From Megamerina dolium (lineage: Eukaryota > Arthropoda > Insecta > Diptera > Megamerinidae): a stretch of 64,000 bases of DNA. How positions within the stretch are numbered: position 1 is the first letter of the stretch; every line of letters begins with the position of its first letter. Under the pieces are notes generated by a model. It made no database searches, had not been told where the DNA came from, and saw nothing but the letters and a program-made list of their open reading frames with translations. Location: assembly GCA_963854835.1 (NCBI GenBank), contig OY978525.1, positions 115,581,018 to 115,645,017 on the forward strand. The letters run 5' to 3'. A program made the position numbers and the translations under genes. Shown here one piece after another: positions 25,035-37,760 of the stretch.

Positions 25035-27183
25035 AGATTATTTTTAATATTATTTGAGAATTATGAAACTGATTTGAAAGAATTTTTGCAATTTTTTTAT
25101 AAACAATAATTCGACTTTACGGTCATATTAACTATTTGAGAATTATGAAACTGAATTGAAAAAATTTTTGCAATTTTTTAAAAAAGTAGTTAGACTTGAC
25201 GGTCATATAATATTAACTATTTGAGAATTATGGAACTGAATTGAAAGAATTTTTGCAATTTTTTATAAACAATAATTACACTTTAAGGTCATATTAAATA
25301 TTTGAGAATTATGGAACTGAATTGACAGAATTTTTGCAATTTTTTTTATAAACAATAATTAGAATTTACGATCATATAAACTATTTGAGAATTATGAAAC
25401 TGAATTGAAAGAATTTTTGCAATTTGTTTTTAACAATAATTAAAGTTTACGGTCATATTAACTATTTGAGAATTATGGAACTGAATTGAAAGAATTTTTG
25501 CAATTTTTTATAAACAATAATTACACTTTAAGGTCATATTAAATATTTGAGAATTATGGAACTGAATTGACAGAATTTTTGCAATTTTTTTTGTAAACAA
25601 TAATTAGAATTTACGATCATATAAACTATTTGAGAATTATGAAACTGAATTGAAAGAATTTTTGCAATTTGTTTTTAACAATAATTAAAGTTTACGGTCA
25701 TATTAACTATTTGAGAATTATGAAACTGAATTGAAAGAATTTTTGCAATTATTTATAAACAATAATTAAACTTTACGATCATATTAACTATTTGAGAATT
25801 ATTGAACTGAATTGACAGAATTTTTGCAATTTTTTTTATAAACAATAATTAGAATTTACGATCATATAAACTATTTGAGAATTATGAAACTGAATTGAAA
25901 GAATTTTTGCAATTTGTTTTTAACAATAATTAAAGTTTACGGTCATATTAACTATTTGAGAATTATGAAACTGAATTGAAAGAATTTTTGCAATTATTTA
26001 TAAACAATAATTAAACTTTACGATCATATTAACTATTTGAGAATTATGAAACTGAATTGAAAGAATTTTTGCAATTTTTTTATAAACAATAATTCGACTT
26101 TACGGTCATATTAACTATTTGAGAATTATGGAATTGATGTGAAAGAATTTTTGAAAATTTTTTATAAACAAGAATTATACTTTACAGTCATATAAACTAT
26201 TTGAGAATTATAGAAATGAATTGAAAGAATTTTTGCAATTTTTTTATAAACAAGAATTAGACTTTACGGTCATATTAACTATTTGAGAATTATGGAATTG
26301 ATGTGAAAGAATTTTTGCATTTATTTTATAAACAAGAATTAAACTTTACGGTCATATTAACTATTTCAGAAATATTGAACTAAATTGAAAGAATTTTTGC
26401 AATTTTTTATAAACAATAATTACATTTTAAGGTCATATTAAATATTTGAGAATTATGGAACTGAATTGACAGAATTTTTGCAATTTTTTTATAAACAATA
26501 ATTAGACTCTGAGGTAACATTAACAATTTGAGAATTATGAAACTGATGTGAAAGAATTTTCGCAATTTTTTTATAAACAATAATTAGACTTTACGGTCAT
26601 ATTAACTATTTGAGAATTATGAAACTCAATTGAAAGAATTTTTGCAATTTTTTTTGTAAACAATAATTAGACTCTGAGGTAATATTAACTATTTGAGAAT
26701 TATGAAACAGAATTGAAAAAATTTTTGCAATTTTTTAAAAAAGTAGTTAGACTTGACGGTCATATAATATTAACTATTTGAGAATTATGCAACTGAATTG
26801 AAAGAATTTTTGCAATTTTTTATAAACAATAATTAGACTTTACGGTCATATTAACTATTTGATAATTATGAAACTGAATTGAAAGAGTTTTTGCAATTTT
26901 TTAAAAAAGTAGTTAGCCTTGACGGTCATATAATATTAACTATTTGAGAATTATGAAACTGATGTCAAAGAATTTTTGCAATTTTTTTATAAAGAATAAT
27001 TAGACTATACGGTCATATTAACTATTTGAGAATTATGAAACTGAATTGAAAGAATTTTTGCAATTTTTTCTAAACATGAATTAGACTCTGAGGTAATATT
27101 AACTATTTGAGAATTATGGAACTGAATTGAAAGAATTTTTGCAATTATTTATAAACAATAATTAGACCTTACGCTCAAATTGA
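25035..27183 (+). repeat. Satellite array, about 82-bp monomer, about 26 copies
   Basis: Each monomer carries TATTTGAGAATTATG, then AACTGAATTGAAAGAATTTT, TGCAATTTTTT, ATAAACAATAATTA and an ACTTTACGGTCATATTAAC-type end. Successive TATTTGAG starts at 25051, 25133, 25218, 25299 and 25382 give spacings of 81-85 bp. Between about 25280 and 25950 a three-monomer higher-order unit of 245 bp repeats: the variant AGAATTTACGATCATATAAA recurs near 25361, 25606 and 25851. Later monomers carry other variants (for example AAAAAAGTAGTTAGACTTGA and ACTCTGAGGTAA). The array is noncoding. Confidence 0.95.
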
Positions 27184-28580
27184 ACTTTCTCGAATTGACA
27201 CGAGTCCTTTTTCTCTTTTTTTTTTCTTTTTTTTTTTTTGTAAGCTAATTTCAAAATTATTATAGAAATCATAGTTCAAAAGACAGCTATCATATTGCTT
27301 CATATTCATCACATCATTTAGTCCAAGTCAATGAACCATAAATTCTAATTACAATAACAAAGTAAAAGGACATTAAAATAAATCAATTATTTTTCTTTTT
27401 TTTTGAGGGATTCTTCCACAGTAAAAGCCTTCTAACTAAAAACCTTACATATCTTGCAATTCCTCTTTATTATTATGACATATAATTACAAAACTAGACA
27501 CAGAGACTAGAGAGACTATGTCGCAATAATGTATTTCTTGTAACTTGTCGAATTATCGAAAAATACAATAAAAATGAAAAACAAAAAACATATATACCTA
27601 AACATATAATATCTGTCGAGACTAGAATATAAAATGCATAAGAAACAATAAAATAATGTGTAGCAAAAAAAAAAGAAATCAATGTCGCACAATAACAACA
27701 ACAATAGCAGCAATATTAAGAGTATCAACAGCATCAGACATCTATCCAATTATAATGAATTTTTAACCTCAGACACAATTTGCCATCAAACATAAAGTGT
27801 ATGTGTGCTTGACTGAGCATGTGTATGTCAAATGAAGCATCAAATGAATTGTTCTTTCAATGATTTTTCCTTTTCTTTCTTTTTGGAATTTTTTGTTTTT
27901 ATATGTATTATTTTATGCATCTGACTATGGGTATGTGCAGAGTCTTTTTTGTTCAAGAAGTGTATGAAATACATATATACAATCTCATATAACATACATA
28001 ATCCTGTGTATGTTAACATTGAAAATATATATGCACTAGCTAAGCAGTTCAATATCAAAATTACATTGTAAGAAAAATTATATGAAATTAATTGGAATAT
28101 TACCCAAAATTTCAATTCACTTTTATGACAAATCATATGAAGACCCCTTCTAGCTCAGGGATATCCCTCAAAGGATCCCATCAATTTGCCGCTCTAAGAT
28201 GAACAATTTCTAACGTGATATTTTTAAAATAAAATCCTAAAACTATTTTCGGCTAAATAATCACATCTTTCTGAATTATTTAAATGAGAAATTTAAACAC
28301 AATTTTTTTTTAGCAAAATTGAAAGAAATATTAATATTTTAATATAAACCAATATTTGCAAAATGTCAACAATTGCTGCAATTTCATCTCTCCTATGAAA
28401 AAATTTTTATTTTGAACAGTTGTTAATTGGGTGTAAAACAAGGCCAACATCAAGCCACGAATATCAGTTTTTATAAAATCTAAACTTTTGTCTTACATCG
28501 AATTAGTAATCGGACAATATTAAAATGTTTTATTTGGAGAAAAAAATTACAGATTTTAACACAAATTTTTTATAATTTGT
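27184..28580. other. No gene recognised
   Basis: AT-rich sequence with T-runs after the satellite (27213-27240) and low-complexity ORFs on the minus strand at 27494-27749 and 27840-28136, all rich in Ile/Leu/Phe and without motifs. Confidence 0.5.
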
Positions 28581-28611
28581 TTTTTTTTTTCAGAAAATAT
28601 TTGGGTTTTCT

Positions 28612-29339
28612 TCAATGATATCCAAGCCACTTGGCACTTATAAGCCCCTGGCTGCTATTAAGGCACTGAAATCTAATAAGGTGAAATCAAAACTGGTGTT
28701 GGAATGTCTTGACAAGCTGAATAAATTTGATGAAAATAACCAATTATGGTTTTTTTGGGTTCCAGGACATATTGGAGTTGAAGGCAACGAGCTGACGGAT
28801 AGACTTGCACGAAAGAGAGCAGCAACACCATTTGGTAAATGAGCTATATCCATGCTCATTAAAAGGAGCAAAAAATCAGAAAGACAATCATACTAGAAAA
28901 ACCTACCAGGGCTGTCCCAATCCAAAACACTTTTAGGGACCTATAACCTAATATTCCTCAAGTCGGAATGTATCAGTTTAAAAAAAAAAATAATATAAGA
29001 ATCATCACGGGATTATTGACAGAATACTGCAGACTGAATTATCACCCAACGAAACAGGGAATCCTCTCGGATGAAACCTGCCGACATTGCAGTGAAGAGA
29101 ATGAAACTGCAAAACATGTATTGGGAATGTGCCCAGCACTTCAGCGCACACAAGAAAGAAAAACTTCGGGGAATTTATAATAACGGAAAATCTGTTGAAG
29201 TACATTAGGTTAGGATCTAATGGACTAAACTTCCTTATGGATGCTGGACTTAGAGATATACTCTAGTCCATGATGGGGTGCACAATAGACCTAGGGTTGC
29301 AGTGCAATACAACCCGCTACTAATAATAAAATAATAATA

Positions 29340-29381
<42 letters not shown>

Positions 29382-29382
29382 T
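28612..29382 (+). pseudogene. 3' end of an RNase H-bearing LINE (I-like) with (TAA)n tail
   Basis: The ORF at 28615-28842 holds the end of an RNase H domain, FFWVPGHIGVEGNELTD followed by RLARKRAATPFG. A second frame at 28968-29180 holds the typical C-terminal segment: IRIITGLLTEYCRLNYH, then CRHCSEENETAKHVLGMCP, a CxxC..H..C zinc-knuckle-like motif. The 3' UTR ends in a (TAA)n run at 29321-29381, as in I-clade elements. Most of ORF2 is missing, so this is a 5'-truncated, frameshifted copy. A T-rich direct repeat ending TTTCAGAAAAT occurs at 28581-28598 and 29406-29423, but it is not flush with the tail and may be chance. Confidence 0.82.
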
Positions 29383-32300
29383 AAGACCCAAAGGGGTTTT
29401 TGTCATTTTTTTTTTCAGAAAATTTTTAAGTAGGATTTTTGCTAGAATGACTCGTGTCTTCTCTACATTTTTATAATAAAAATTTTGTATTATAAAAATA
29501 TATTAAAAATATTTTTTAATTTTTTATTTTCTTTTTTTTATGTTATTTTTTGGAATTAATTTGGGAAATTGTGAAAATCGATTTCTCGAAATTTTCCCCT
29601 AACCGACAGAATTTATTAGATCTTTAATAAAAAAATTTCGTGCCAAAAACTAGAATAGTACCAAATAGAAAAGTAGCTTAATTTATGCCTAAAAAGTGTA
29701 CTGTTCCCATTTTTATCGAATTAGTCAGTATGCATTTTTCCAACACAAAAACAAATAAATTACTCGAGTATTACTCGAAATTGTTTTCAGTGTATTTCGT
29801 CACAAAAATTCCTTTTTTAAAGTATGTAACTCACTAAAAGAAAAGCCATATGTTGCAAGAATGCATTGAAGAAGAAATAAAAAAATAAAAAAATGTTTAA
29901 AAATGATCATGAAGAAATAAAAAGAAGCATACAACTTACAACTAAAGAGTGAGAGTGCATTCTCTATAGCCTATAATGGAGGCTGCAAAATGTACTTGTA
30001 CATTTGCAGCCTCCATATATAGAGTTGCATATATAGAGTTATTGAGAATTTTAAAAAAAGAAGAAGAAGAAGCACTTGTATTCTTTTTTATATGTACATC
30101 AAAAGCTAAAAATATATATTGTATGCAATTTTAATACAATATGTTGCTAGTGGTTTCTATTTGATTTCATAAAAAAAAGAGGGAATCTTCATTGCAAGTA
30201 CATATAGGAAAAAAAAATCAAATAAATTGAAAAATGTATACTACCTTTAAGTGTTTACCAGATGAAATTAAATCAGTAGTATAATACCTGAAATGAAAGA
30301 AAGAAATATAATATAAAAAACCAGTTAAATTATGTATATACATCAATTTCATCAATTTCATTAATAATTCATCAAAGTTACATACATTCTCGTCTATGAC
30401 ATTAATGAATTAATGTACAGACATTTCAACACTCACAAAAATTACAAACGAGTATAATAAATCCTTTTGTAAATATACTTGGCATATATAAGAGTATCTC
30501 TATACCTTTCCCCCACTTAAATTAGATTACATCAATGGCTAACCAAAAGAAAAAAAAACAAAAATAATAATAATAATAAAAAGGAAATAAACACAAAAAA
30601 GAAAATTCGTAAAGAAAGAAGACGATATAATGCGATGAAATAAAAATAAAAATAAATAAATGTAATAATAGGCAGACCTTAAGCACACACACACATACAC
30701 ACTGAGACATACATTCACAAAAATTTCGTACTGTCCTGTAGTACTTTCAGACATCATCGTTATTCAGTATGTCATTCAGACAAGCCTACATAGAGTCTCT
30801 TATGTCTTAACGAATGATTACAAATGTCATTGTAACGTAAATATAAACGAAATCGAAAAAGTTTTCAAGACAGCCACCTTAGATTGCTAATGAGAGAGAG
30901 AGAGACAGTGCAAGAGGGTGAGCGACAGTAAGAAGAGATATGTATTAACAGAAAAAAAAAGAATTATAGAAAATCCAATAAAGCACATACCAATGTCAGT
31001 TGTGTGTCATTTTGTTGATTTTTCTCAATCTCCCTATTTCTCTTTGCTCGTACTAGATATTTGCTTTGTCGAATTTAGGACAAACGACAAATGAACGACA
31101 CCGCAACCAAACTGGACATTCATTTCATCCACACCCACATAGAAAAAAATTTTACGCACATCCAAGCAATATGTGCCGTCAAGCCTCGGAATAATACAAC
31201 AACAACAACAACAACAACAACTATAAATAAAAGCGAAATGTGAGAATTTTTCATTACAATTTCATGTAGGCTGGAATAAAAGCACACACATACAGGAATA
31301 CATAGGACATCAACATATCAACAACAAGGACTCAAAGGATACATTTTGTTGCATATGCTGTATTTAGCAATATTATTGCACAGGCACACATGAAATGATG
31401 AAATTGGAATGAACAAATGTAGAACAAATGACACTTGATGCCATTGAGGAATTGAAACAGCTGTGTGAAAAATTAATAAAATACAAAAAAGGCTAACATG
31501 GGCAAAAAAATTCAAAAATTAAGCAAAAAAAAAAAAAACAAAAATATTAATATGAATATTATTTCCATATAAATACAAATTAATGTAGTTGAAACTGTAT
31601 ACAAATGCTTTATAGTCATTGCCGTCAAACAAAAGCAAACAAACAGATATCCAACACTCCCACTGCCCACTGAATGAGAAGATTGGGGTGCAAAATGCCA
31701 TTTTCCATTATGATCTCCTTCTATCGTTTATAGAAAACAAAAATCCAACACATACATCATTTTTCTTTTTTTTTTTTTGCAACATAATTTAAGGTGTTAT
31801 AGGGAGCTGCTCATTCGACCACCCTTTCTATGTTATTTTGCCATGACGGTGAACAAAAAAAACAAAAATACAAGAATCATTGGCTTGCAAAATTTCGATT
31901 CCATTTACAATCATAATAGTGCTATAGGTTTCTTTTTCGTTTTTTTTTTCTCTCTGTTGTTTTGTGGCACTTCAAATAATGGCTCTTATACATACCTGAC
32001 ATATAAGTAAGTACTCGGACGTACAATAACTTCCTGCCATTACGACTACTGCCATCATTGCCACGACCACCACCCCCAAAATACTATTGTCCCGTAAAAG
32101 GAGGCATGTGTTGGATCATGGCCCCCATGGATTCATTCGATGTTCTATGCCTGACTGCCTGCCTGCCTGCCTGCCACAATGAAAATGTAATTTTATTTCC
32201 ATCTCACAAATGCGTTTGTAAGCGCCATAAACATTTTTTGATGAAGGCCAAAAACGTAACACAAAAAAATTGAGGTGTACAATACGATTTTACTTCATAA

Positions 32301-32764
32301 TAGAAGGGGAAGCGTTGAGGTGGCAAACAATATATATATTGTATATAAAATAACGAGGGGTTAGACTATGGATAATGTTTACCACTACTGTCTGACCATA
32401 AATTAATGCAACCCCAAAAATAATGTTTTTGCTGGCCATCATACAGAATGACTATACGCGTGTATGTTTGTATCCACAATTTGATACAGTGGCAAATGAT
32501 GGTAAACGATAGCTGCTCGGCCGAATTTGCCACAGACAGTGCTAGTGCAACAAAAAGGGTGTTCTTCTTCTTTCATGTGGTGTCGAACGTACTTTCGAAG
32601 AGGAGCTGAACATTGAAAAGCTCAGTGTTTTCATGATGGGAAGATTGATACCACAACGATACTTTCGAATTGTCCAATTTCATATCCGAAATCTTGATTC
32701 TATCGTTGAAAATCTAATTGTAAAATTTTCTGCTCGAAATGGTCTATCTCATTAATCTACTAGT
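29383..32764. other. No gene; AT-rich with short simple repeats
   Basis: The stretch contains AAGAAG runs near 30056, (CA)n near 30684-30700, (GA)n near 30894-30905 and (CAA)n at 31196-31221. GCCTGCCTGCC tracts lie near 32157. None of the ORFs (for example 30522-30757 or 32058-32273) shows a family motif. Confidence 0.5.
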
Positions 32765-34440
32765 CTACTAAATCACATTCTACGAGTCCCTCATTATTCC
32801 TGTCCTAACGTATGGCACAGAAGCCTGGATAATTTCCATCACGATTGAGAGGATGTTTGTAGTTTTCGAGAGAAAATTTCTGCGCAGGATCTTCGGACCT
32901 ATTTGCGTTGATTGCGAGTAGCGAATGAAGTAAAACGATGAGCTGTCTGAACTGAACGCTGACATTGACATAGTCAAGCGAATCAAAACCCAGTGGCTGT
33001 GCAGGCTGCGTCATGTCGTGTGAACGGAAGAAAACGCTCCAGTGAAGAGAGTATTTAATTCGGCATCCGCTGGAGGACGCAGAAGAAGAGGAAGACCAAA
33101 CCTCCGTTGGAAGGACCAAGTGTTGGGTAACCTTCTGTCCTAACATATGGCACAAAAGCCGGGACAATTTCCACCACGGATGAGAGGATGCTTGGAGTTT
33201 TCGGGAGAAAAGTTCTGCGCAGGATCTTCGGACCTATTTGCATTGATGGCGAGTATCGAATGAGGTACAACGATGAGCTGTATGAGCTGTACGTTGAAAT
33301 TTACATAGTCAAGAGAATCAAAATCCAGCGGCTTCGCTGGCTGGGTCATGTCAAGCGAATGGAAGAAGACGTTCCAGTGAAGAGGGTATTTAAGAGGAAG
33401 ACCCAACCTCCGTTGGAAGAACCAAGTGTTGGATAACCTGGTGGTGCTTGGAATATCCAATTGGCGCCAGAAAGCGAAAAACAGAACAGAAGAGAACGGA
33501 ACAGAGAAGACTGGCGCCTCATTATATGTTCGGCCTAAATCGATCATCAGTTGTTATGGCCATATAAGAAGAAGAAGAAGAATGGTCGACCGTAAAGAAT
33601 GTTTCAGCACACTGTGGAGGCTTTAGTGCTCAGACAAAGCTGTCAGTATTAGAAGACACGATTCGCGCAAAAAATGCAGGGAAATAACCAACGTTGGCGT
33701 CATAACTACGTTTACAGAATTGGACGCGAGCCTGTTGGGACTTTCTGCAGAAGAACAGGAAAACCAAACCTCCATTCGAAGGACCAAGTGTTGGATAACC
33801 TAGCGGCGCTTGGAATATCCAATTGGCGCCAGCAAACGAAGAACAGAACAGAACAGAAGACTGGCGCGGCATTATATGTTCGTCCTAAATCGATCATCGG
33901 TTGTTATGGCCACATAAGAAGAAGAAGAAGAATGGTCGACCTTAAAGAATGTTTCAGCACACTGTGGAGGCTTTAGTGCTCAGACAAAGCTGTCAGTATT
34001 AGAAGACACGATTCGTGCAAAAAATGCAGGGAAATAACCAACGTTGGCGTCATAACTACGTTTACAGAATTGGACGCGAGCCTGTTGGGACTTTCCGCAG
34101 AAGAAGAGGAAAACCAAACCTCCATTGGAAGGACCAAGTGTTGGCGCCAGCAAACGAAGAACAGAACAGAAGACAGGCGCCGCATTATATGTTCGGCCTA
34201 AATCGATCATCGGTTGTTATGGCCACATAAGAAGAAGAAGAATGGTCTACCTCAAAAATGTTTTAGCAAACCGTGGAGACTTTAATGCTCAGACAAAGCT
34301 GTCAGTGTCAAAAGACACGTTTCATGCAAGAAATGCAGGCAAATGACTAACGTTGACATCATACGTGTACAGAATTGAATGCGAGCCTGTTGGTATTTTC
34401 CAATATGTAAGAAATGTGAAGAAGTCCATAAAAGTTGCCC
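32765..34440 (+). mobile_element. Tandem pile of LINE 3' ends (five partial units)
   Basis: Unit 1 (about 32765-33135) and unit 2 (33136-33625) both carry the C-terminal reverse-transcriptase segment: FGRKVLRRIFGPICIDGEYR, then YNDELYELYVEIYIVKRIK and RLRWLGHVKRMEED in unit 2, with frame breaks in unit 1. A 3' UTR ends TTGTTATGGCC(A)ACATAAGAAGAAG. Units 3 (33626-33975, 350 bp) and 4 (33976-34284, 309 bp) repeat a segment starting GTGCTCAGACAAAGCTGTCA plus the 3' UTR without the RT part. Unit 5 is partial. The 3' end TCGGCCTAAATCGAT..TATGGCCACATAA also ends the LINE fragment at 40489-40961. It represents the same LINE family, recombined. Confidence 0.75.
33188..33480 (+). pseudogene. LINE reverse-transcriptase C-terminal fragment (unit 2 of the pile)
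   Basis: This is the best preserved coding piece in the pile. It starts in MLGVFGRKVLRRIFGP, continues through the DGEYRMRYNDELYELY segment and the IQRLRWLGHVKRMEEDVPVK segment, and ends in a basic KTQPPLEEPSVG tail. A second frame then gives LVVLGISNWRQKAKNR. This layout is the conserved C-terminal tail after the RT domain in RTE-like LINEs. No RT catalytic motif is left. Confidence 0.7.
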
Positions 34441-36671
34441 ACTTATTTGCCGATAGATAATTTTGTGGTTGAGGAGATGTGTTTGCAACAGAAAGGCATC
34501 GTTAAATAACTTATGTAAACGTTCGACGTACAAGTGAATAGGCATGCGAATGCCATTAGACGATTTGAAAGCCAACGTCAGCTCCAAGATGTGTTCGCAA
34601 TAGTCAAGAAATCAACCAAAATTTAATGCAAATTCTAAATGTCATAATTAATTTTCAATTTCATATCATTTAGCTAATATTTTTTCATATTTTCCTTCAA
34701 CTCAAAACTACAACACTTTGATGAATAGTCACCCTTTACAAATATACAAACGCATCTACGTACAAATATACATAAAATATTCGAACGTTAGCTGATTCAT
34801 TCACCTATTTGGCATTCTAGCATTCTAGACGCATATGTATGTACATTACATATGCCTCAGTCCATTGCGGAAAAGTGTGCTACACGAATAGTAAAAAAAA
34901 AAAAATCAAAAATATTATTGCGAAAAACTAACGTAAGAATATTATTTTTATGTGTCTATACACATATGTATATACATATGTATATATACATATGCATATA
35001 CAACATATAAATACATTAACGAAGATAAGCAGCCTAAAAGTATGCAATATTTTGGCAAAGATGGCCAAAAATGAAGCTAGAAAGTAAAGGCAACCTTTCT
35101 TTGCCTGGCTCTATTGATGATGATAATGGCAACTGGCAGTTATGGTGGTGGTTGGTCGGTTTTTTCGATATAAAAGTAAAGTGTCTTTTGGGAATTAAGT
35201 AGGAGCTAATTTGGAAAATGGTTGAAAATGAAAGCAAAGACATGAGCAAATATTGTAAGAATTGTAAGAAAATCGATGAAACTTTTCGCAATGAATTCAA
35301 AAAGAAAAAATATTTAACAATCCAATTTAAGAGTATAGAAAATATGAATATACACACATTTTTGTATTAAGTGAATATTCTTAAAGTGCCTAAAGCTATG
35401 TTAGATCAAGTTCAAGAAGAAAATTTCAAAATTTTTACATAATTATCAAAAATAAGAAACATAATGTATATGTGGGATATCCACTTATATAACTTGAATT
35501 GGAAAATATGCTAATGTATTTGTATGTATTTGTATTTCGCATGAGTGCGGTAGGCACTATGAGCATGAAATATTAGACACTTTTTTTTTATCAATTCCTT
35601 TAATAAAGCTCTTGTGCCTATGTACATTGTCTCGATGAAATTATATTGACATTTATGTTTGTATATTATTCATATCACCATCACAAGCGCCCTATATCTT
35701 CTTTCACTCATTTACTTAGTGGCAGTGTGCTTTTGTCTGTTTAGTTTGCCGCTCATCCACCATTTATTAAATTTGCATAGAAATCATTTCATTTTCATTT
35801 GCATACAAATTGGCCAGCTTAAATCTAATTAAGCACAATTTAACTAAAACAACAACAACAACAACAATAACATTTACAAAAGGAAAAATTTACATAACAA
35901 ATAAACATTCAAGCACTTCAACCACTTCAACAGATATGCCTCATTTGATGCTGCCCATTTTGCGCGCACTTTTCAAGAGCATTATGTATGAAAATTGGCA
36001 ACATACTTTCTTTTAAATTCGAAGAAAAAAAAAAAAAAATTGGAGACAAACTAATAATTGGGTCAATACAAATATATAAGCGTATCCGTTACTCGTCTAT
36101 GAAAATATATGTATAAATAAAGTGTTGACATAAAATGTTTGACTTTCTTCTTGCGTCATAAGAGCAAGGACAAAAATAAATTCATAGATATCGTACATAT
36201 AGTACAACAACTGACTTAGCTGGTAAAATTGATTTGGTAAGCTAATGTAAATAGTTACAAAAAATGTGCTAAAATGAGTCAATGACCAAATGGGAATATC
36301 TCTTGCATAAATTTATTTCGCAGAAAAAATGTTTTGAACGTTTTATTGGAAATGATTTTTATTTTTAGCAGCATTACTATCAGCTAGCATAATTTTAGGC
36401 GTTAATAATGAAGCGTCAAACTAAATAAGACACTCTGGCGCCATGTTGTTTTTGTCTTGCTGTTGCATAAATTAGACATATATTGACTTTGTTGTTGTTG
36501 TTTTTGATATTCTTATTATTATTATTGTTATCACGTTTGTAAATCAATTGCTCCACCCCATATTATGTATTTGTTTATGGCGATTTCGAGGTCTTATAAC
36601 ATCTTAACAAACATATTGTATTAGCACAAGTCAAAATTTATAGACAAATCATAAAAAAATTTACAGATTAC
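34441..36671. other. No gene recognised
   Basis: AT-rich sequence with a TATACATATG-type palindromic run near 34965-35000, CAACAA repeats near 35849-35866 and an A-run near 36026. The ORF at 35034-35357 on the minus strand (107 codons) is Leu/Ser/Phe-rich with no motif. Confidence 0.45.
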
Positions 36672-37760
36672 TTTATTATTATTATTTTATATTTAGGCTT
36701 TTCAATGCACTGCGACCTAAAATATCTTTTGTGTGCCTATTGCCCAACTAAAACCATTCTAGACTATTTATAAGTCATATAATAGCTGTGGGATGGATTT
36801 TACCTATGTGGTTTGAAGTCAAGATTCCATTGCCTAGATAACCAAGTCTACGTCTTGCCACCGATGTTTCCTGCTCCTCTACAGTCTACAGTGCCCAGTG
36901 AGCAGCTCTGTGTAGAGTTTTATGTCATTTCTGCTGCAGTTAAGAACAGCATCCACCCTAACAGGTGCGGGATCACCTGTTAGGATGCATGCCCATTTGG
37001 GCTCTCCAATAGTCGAGTCCCATTTCTTCCTTTCACATATCAAGTTGTTCATGAAACTGTTTGAAACCCCGCAGAAAGAGACTCTGATCCAATGAAAGTA
37101 GTGCTTGCGCCTTCCTTTGGATGGGAGTCGGCCATTTCGTTTTCCTAGTGTCACTCATGTCCCTCATGTGACAGTGTTCTTTGCTGCCAGGGCATTGAGA
37201 AGTTGAAAACATTCCCAAATCAGCCTTGATTGAAACGAGAATTTTTTCCAAGGGACTTTAGAGCAGCCTGGCTGTCCGAGAAGATGAATATGTTGGTACT
37301 ACGGGTGCGTCTACGTATGTAGTCTCTTGCACATACCTCTAAGGCATGGACCTCCACCTGAAAGATGGAAGCTCTTTTCCCCATTGCCATTGCTTTCCGA
37401 AATCTTGGTTCAGCAATTCCAGCCCCCGCACAGCTATATGCCATCTTGGACCCATCAGTGTACTACAAATGTGAGTACACTTTTGGGAGCATATCGCTAC
37501 TCTATCAAGCCGAATGGTTGACGACCATTTCAAAGTGCTTGGAGAAGACCAGCTTTCTATCCATCTTATCGAAGACCACAAGACATGGAGAGCTCCAAAC
37601 GGTGTCCAGGATCTTTGTATGTCCTGTGAGATTGCCTTCTTTAAGGTTAGATAGATTGGGCAGCCTTAGGGCCCATGATTTTAATTTTATTTTAAACCTC
37701 AAAAGTCGAAAATGTTTCACTATGTTTACCGAAGTTGAATTGAAGACTTTTTAAAAGGTC
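36672..37760 (-). pseudogene. 5'-truncated RNase H-bearing LINE (I-like) with (TAA)n tail
   Basis: Read on the minus strand, the segment begins within the region before RNase H (LKEGNLTGHTKILDTV near 37640) and then gives RNase H itself. AYSCAGAGIAEP is followed by FQVEVHALEVCARDYIRRR and FIFSDSQAALKSL (37444-37220). A decayed CPGSKEHCH, at the place of a WVPGH-type motif, follows. The C-terminal tail ILTGDPAPVR..LYTELLTGHCRL ends near 36880. The 3' UTR contains AGGTCGCAGTGCATTG, similar to AGGGTTGCAGTGCAATA in the 28.6-kb copy, and finishes in a (TAA)n tail at about 36672-36690. Several frameshifts are present. It is not functional. Confidence 0.8.

Noticed and set aside
25035..27183. CRISPR-like regular repeats
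   Set aside because: The repeats are contiguous diverging 82-bp monomers without unique spacers, in a eukaryotic AT-rich context; this is a satellite.
28581..29423. 18-bp T-rich direct repeat as target duplication of the (TAA)n-tailed LINE
   Set aside because: The second copy lies about 25 bp beyond the tail and is mostly poly-T, so it may be coincidence.
32805..34210. Several minus-strand ORFs of 60-135 codons with similar sequences (apparent tandem gene family)
   Set aside because: They are antisense to the tandem LINE 3' ends, whose plus-strand reading carries the RT C-terminal motifs.
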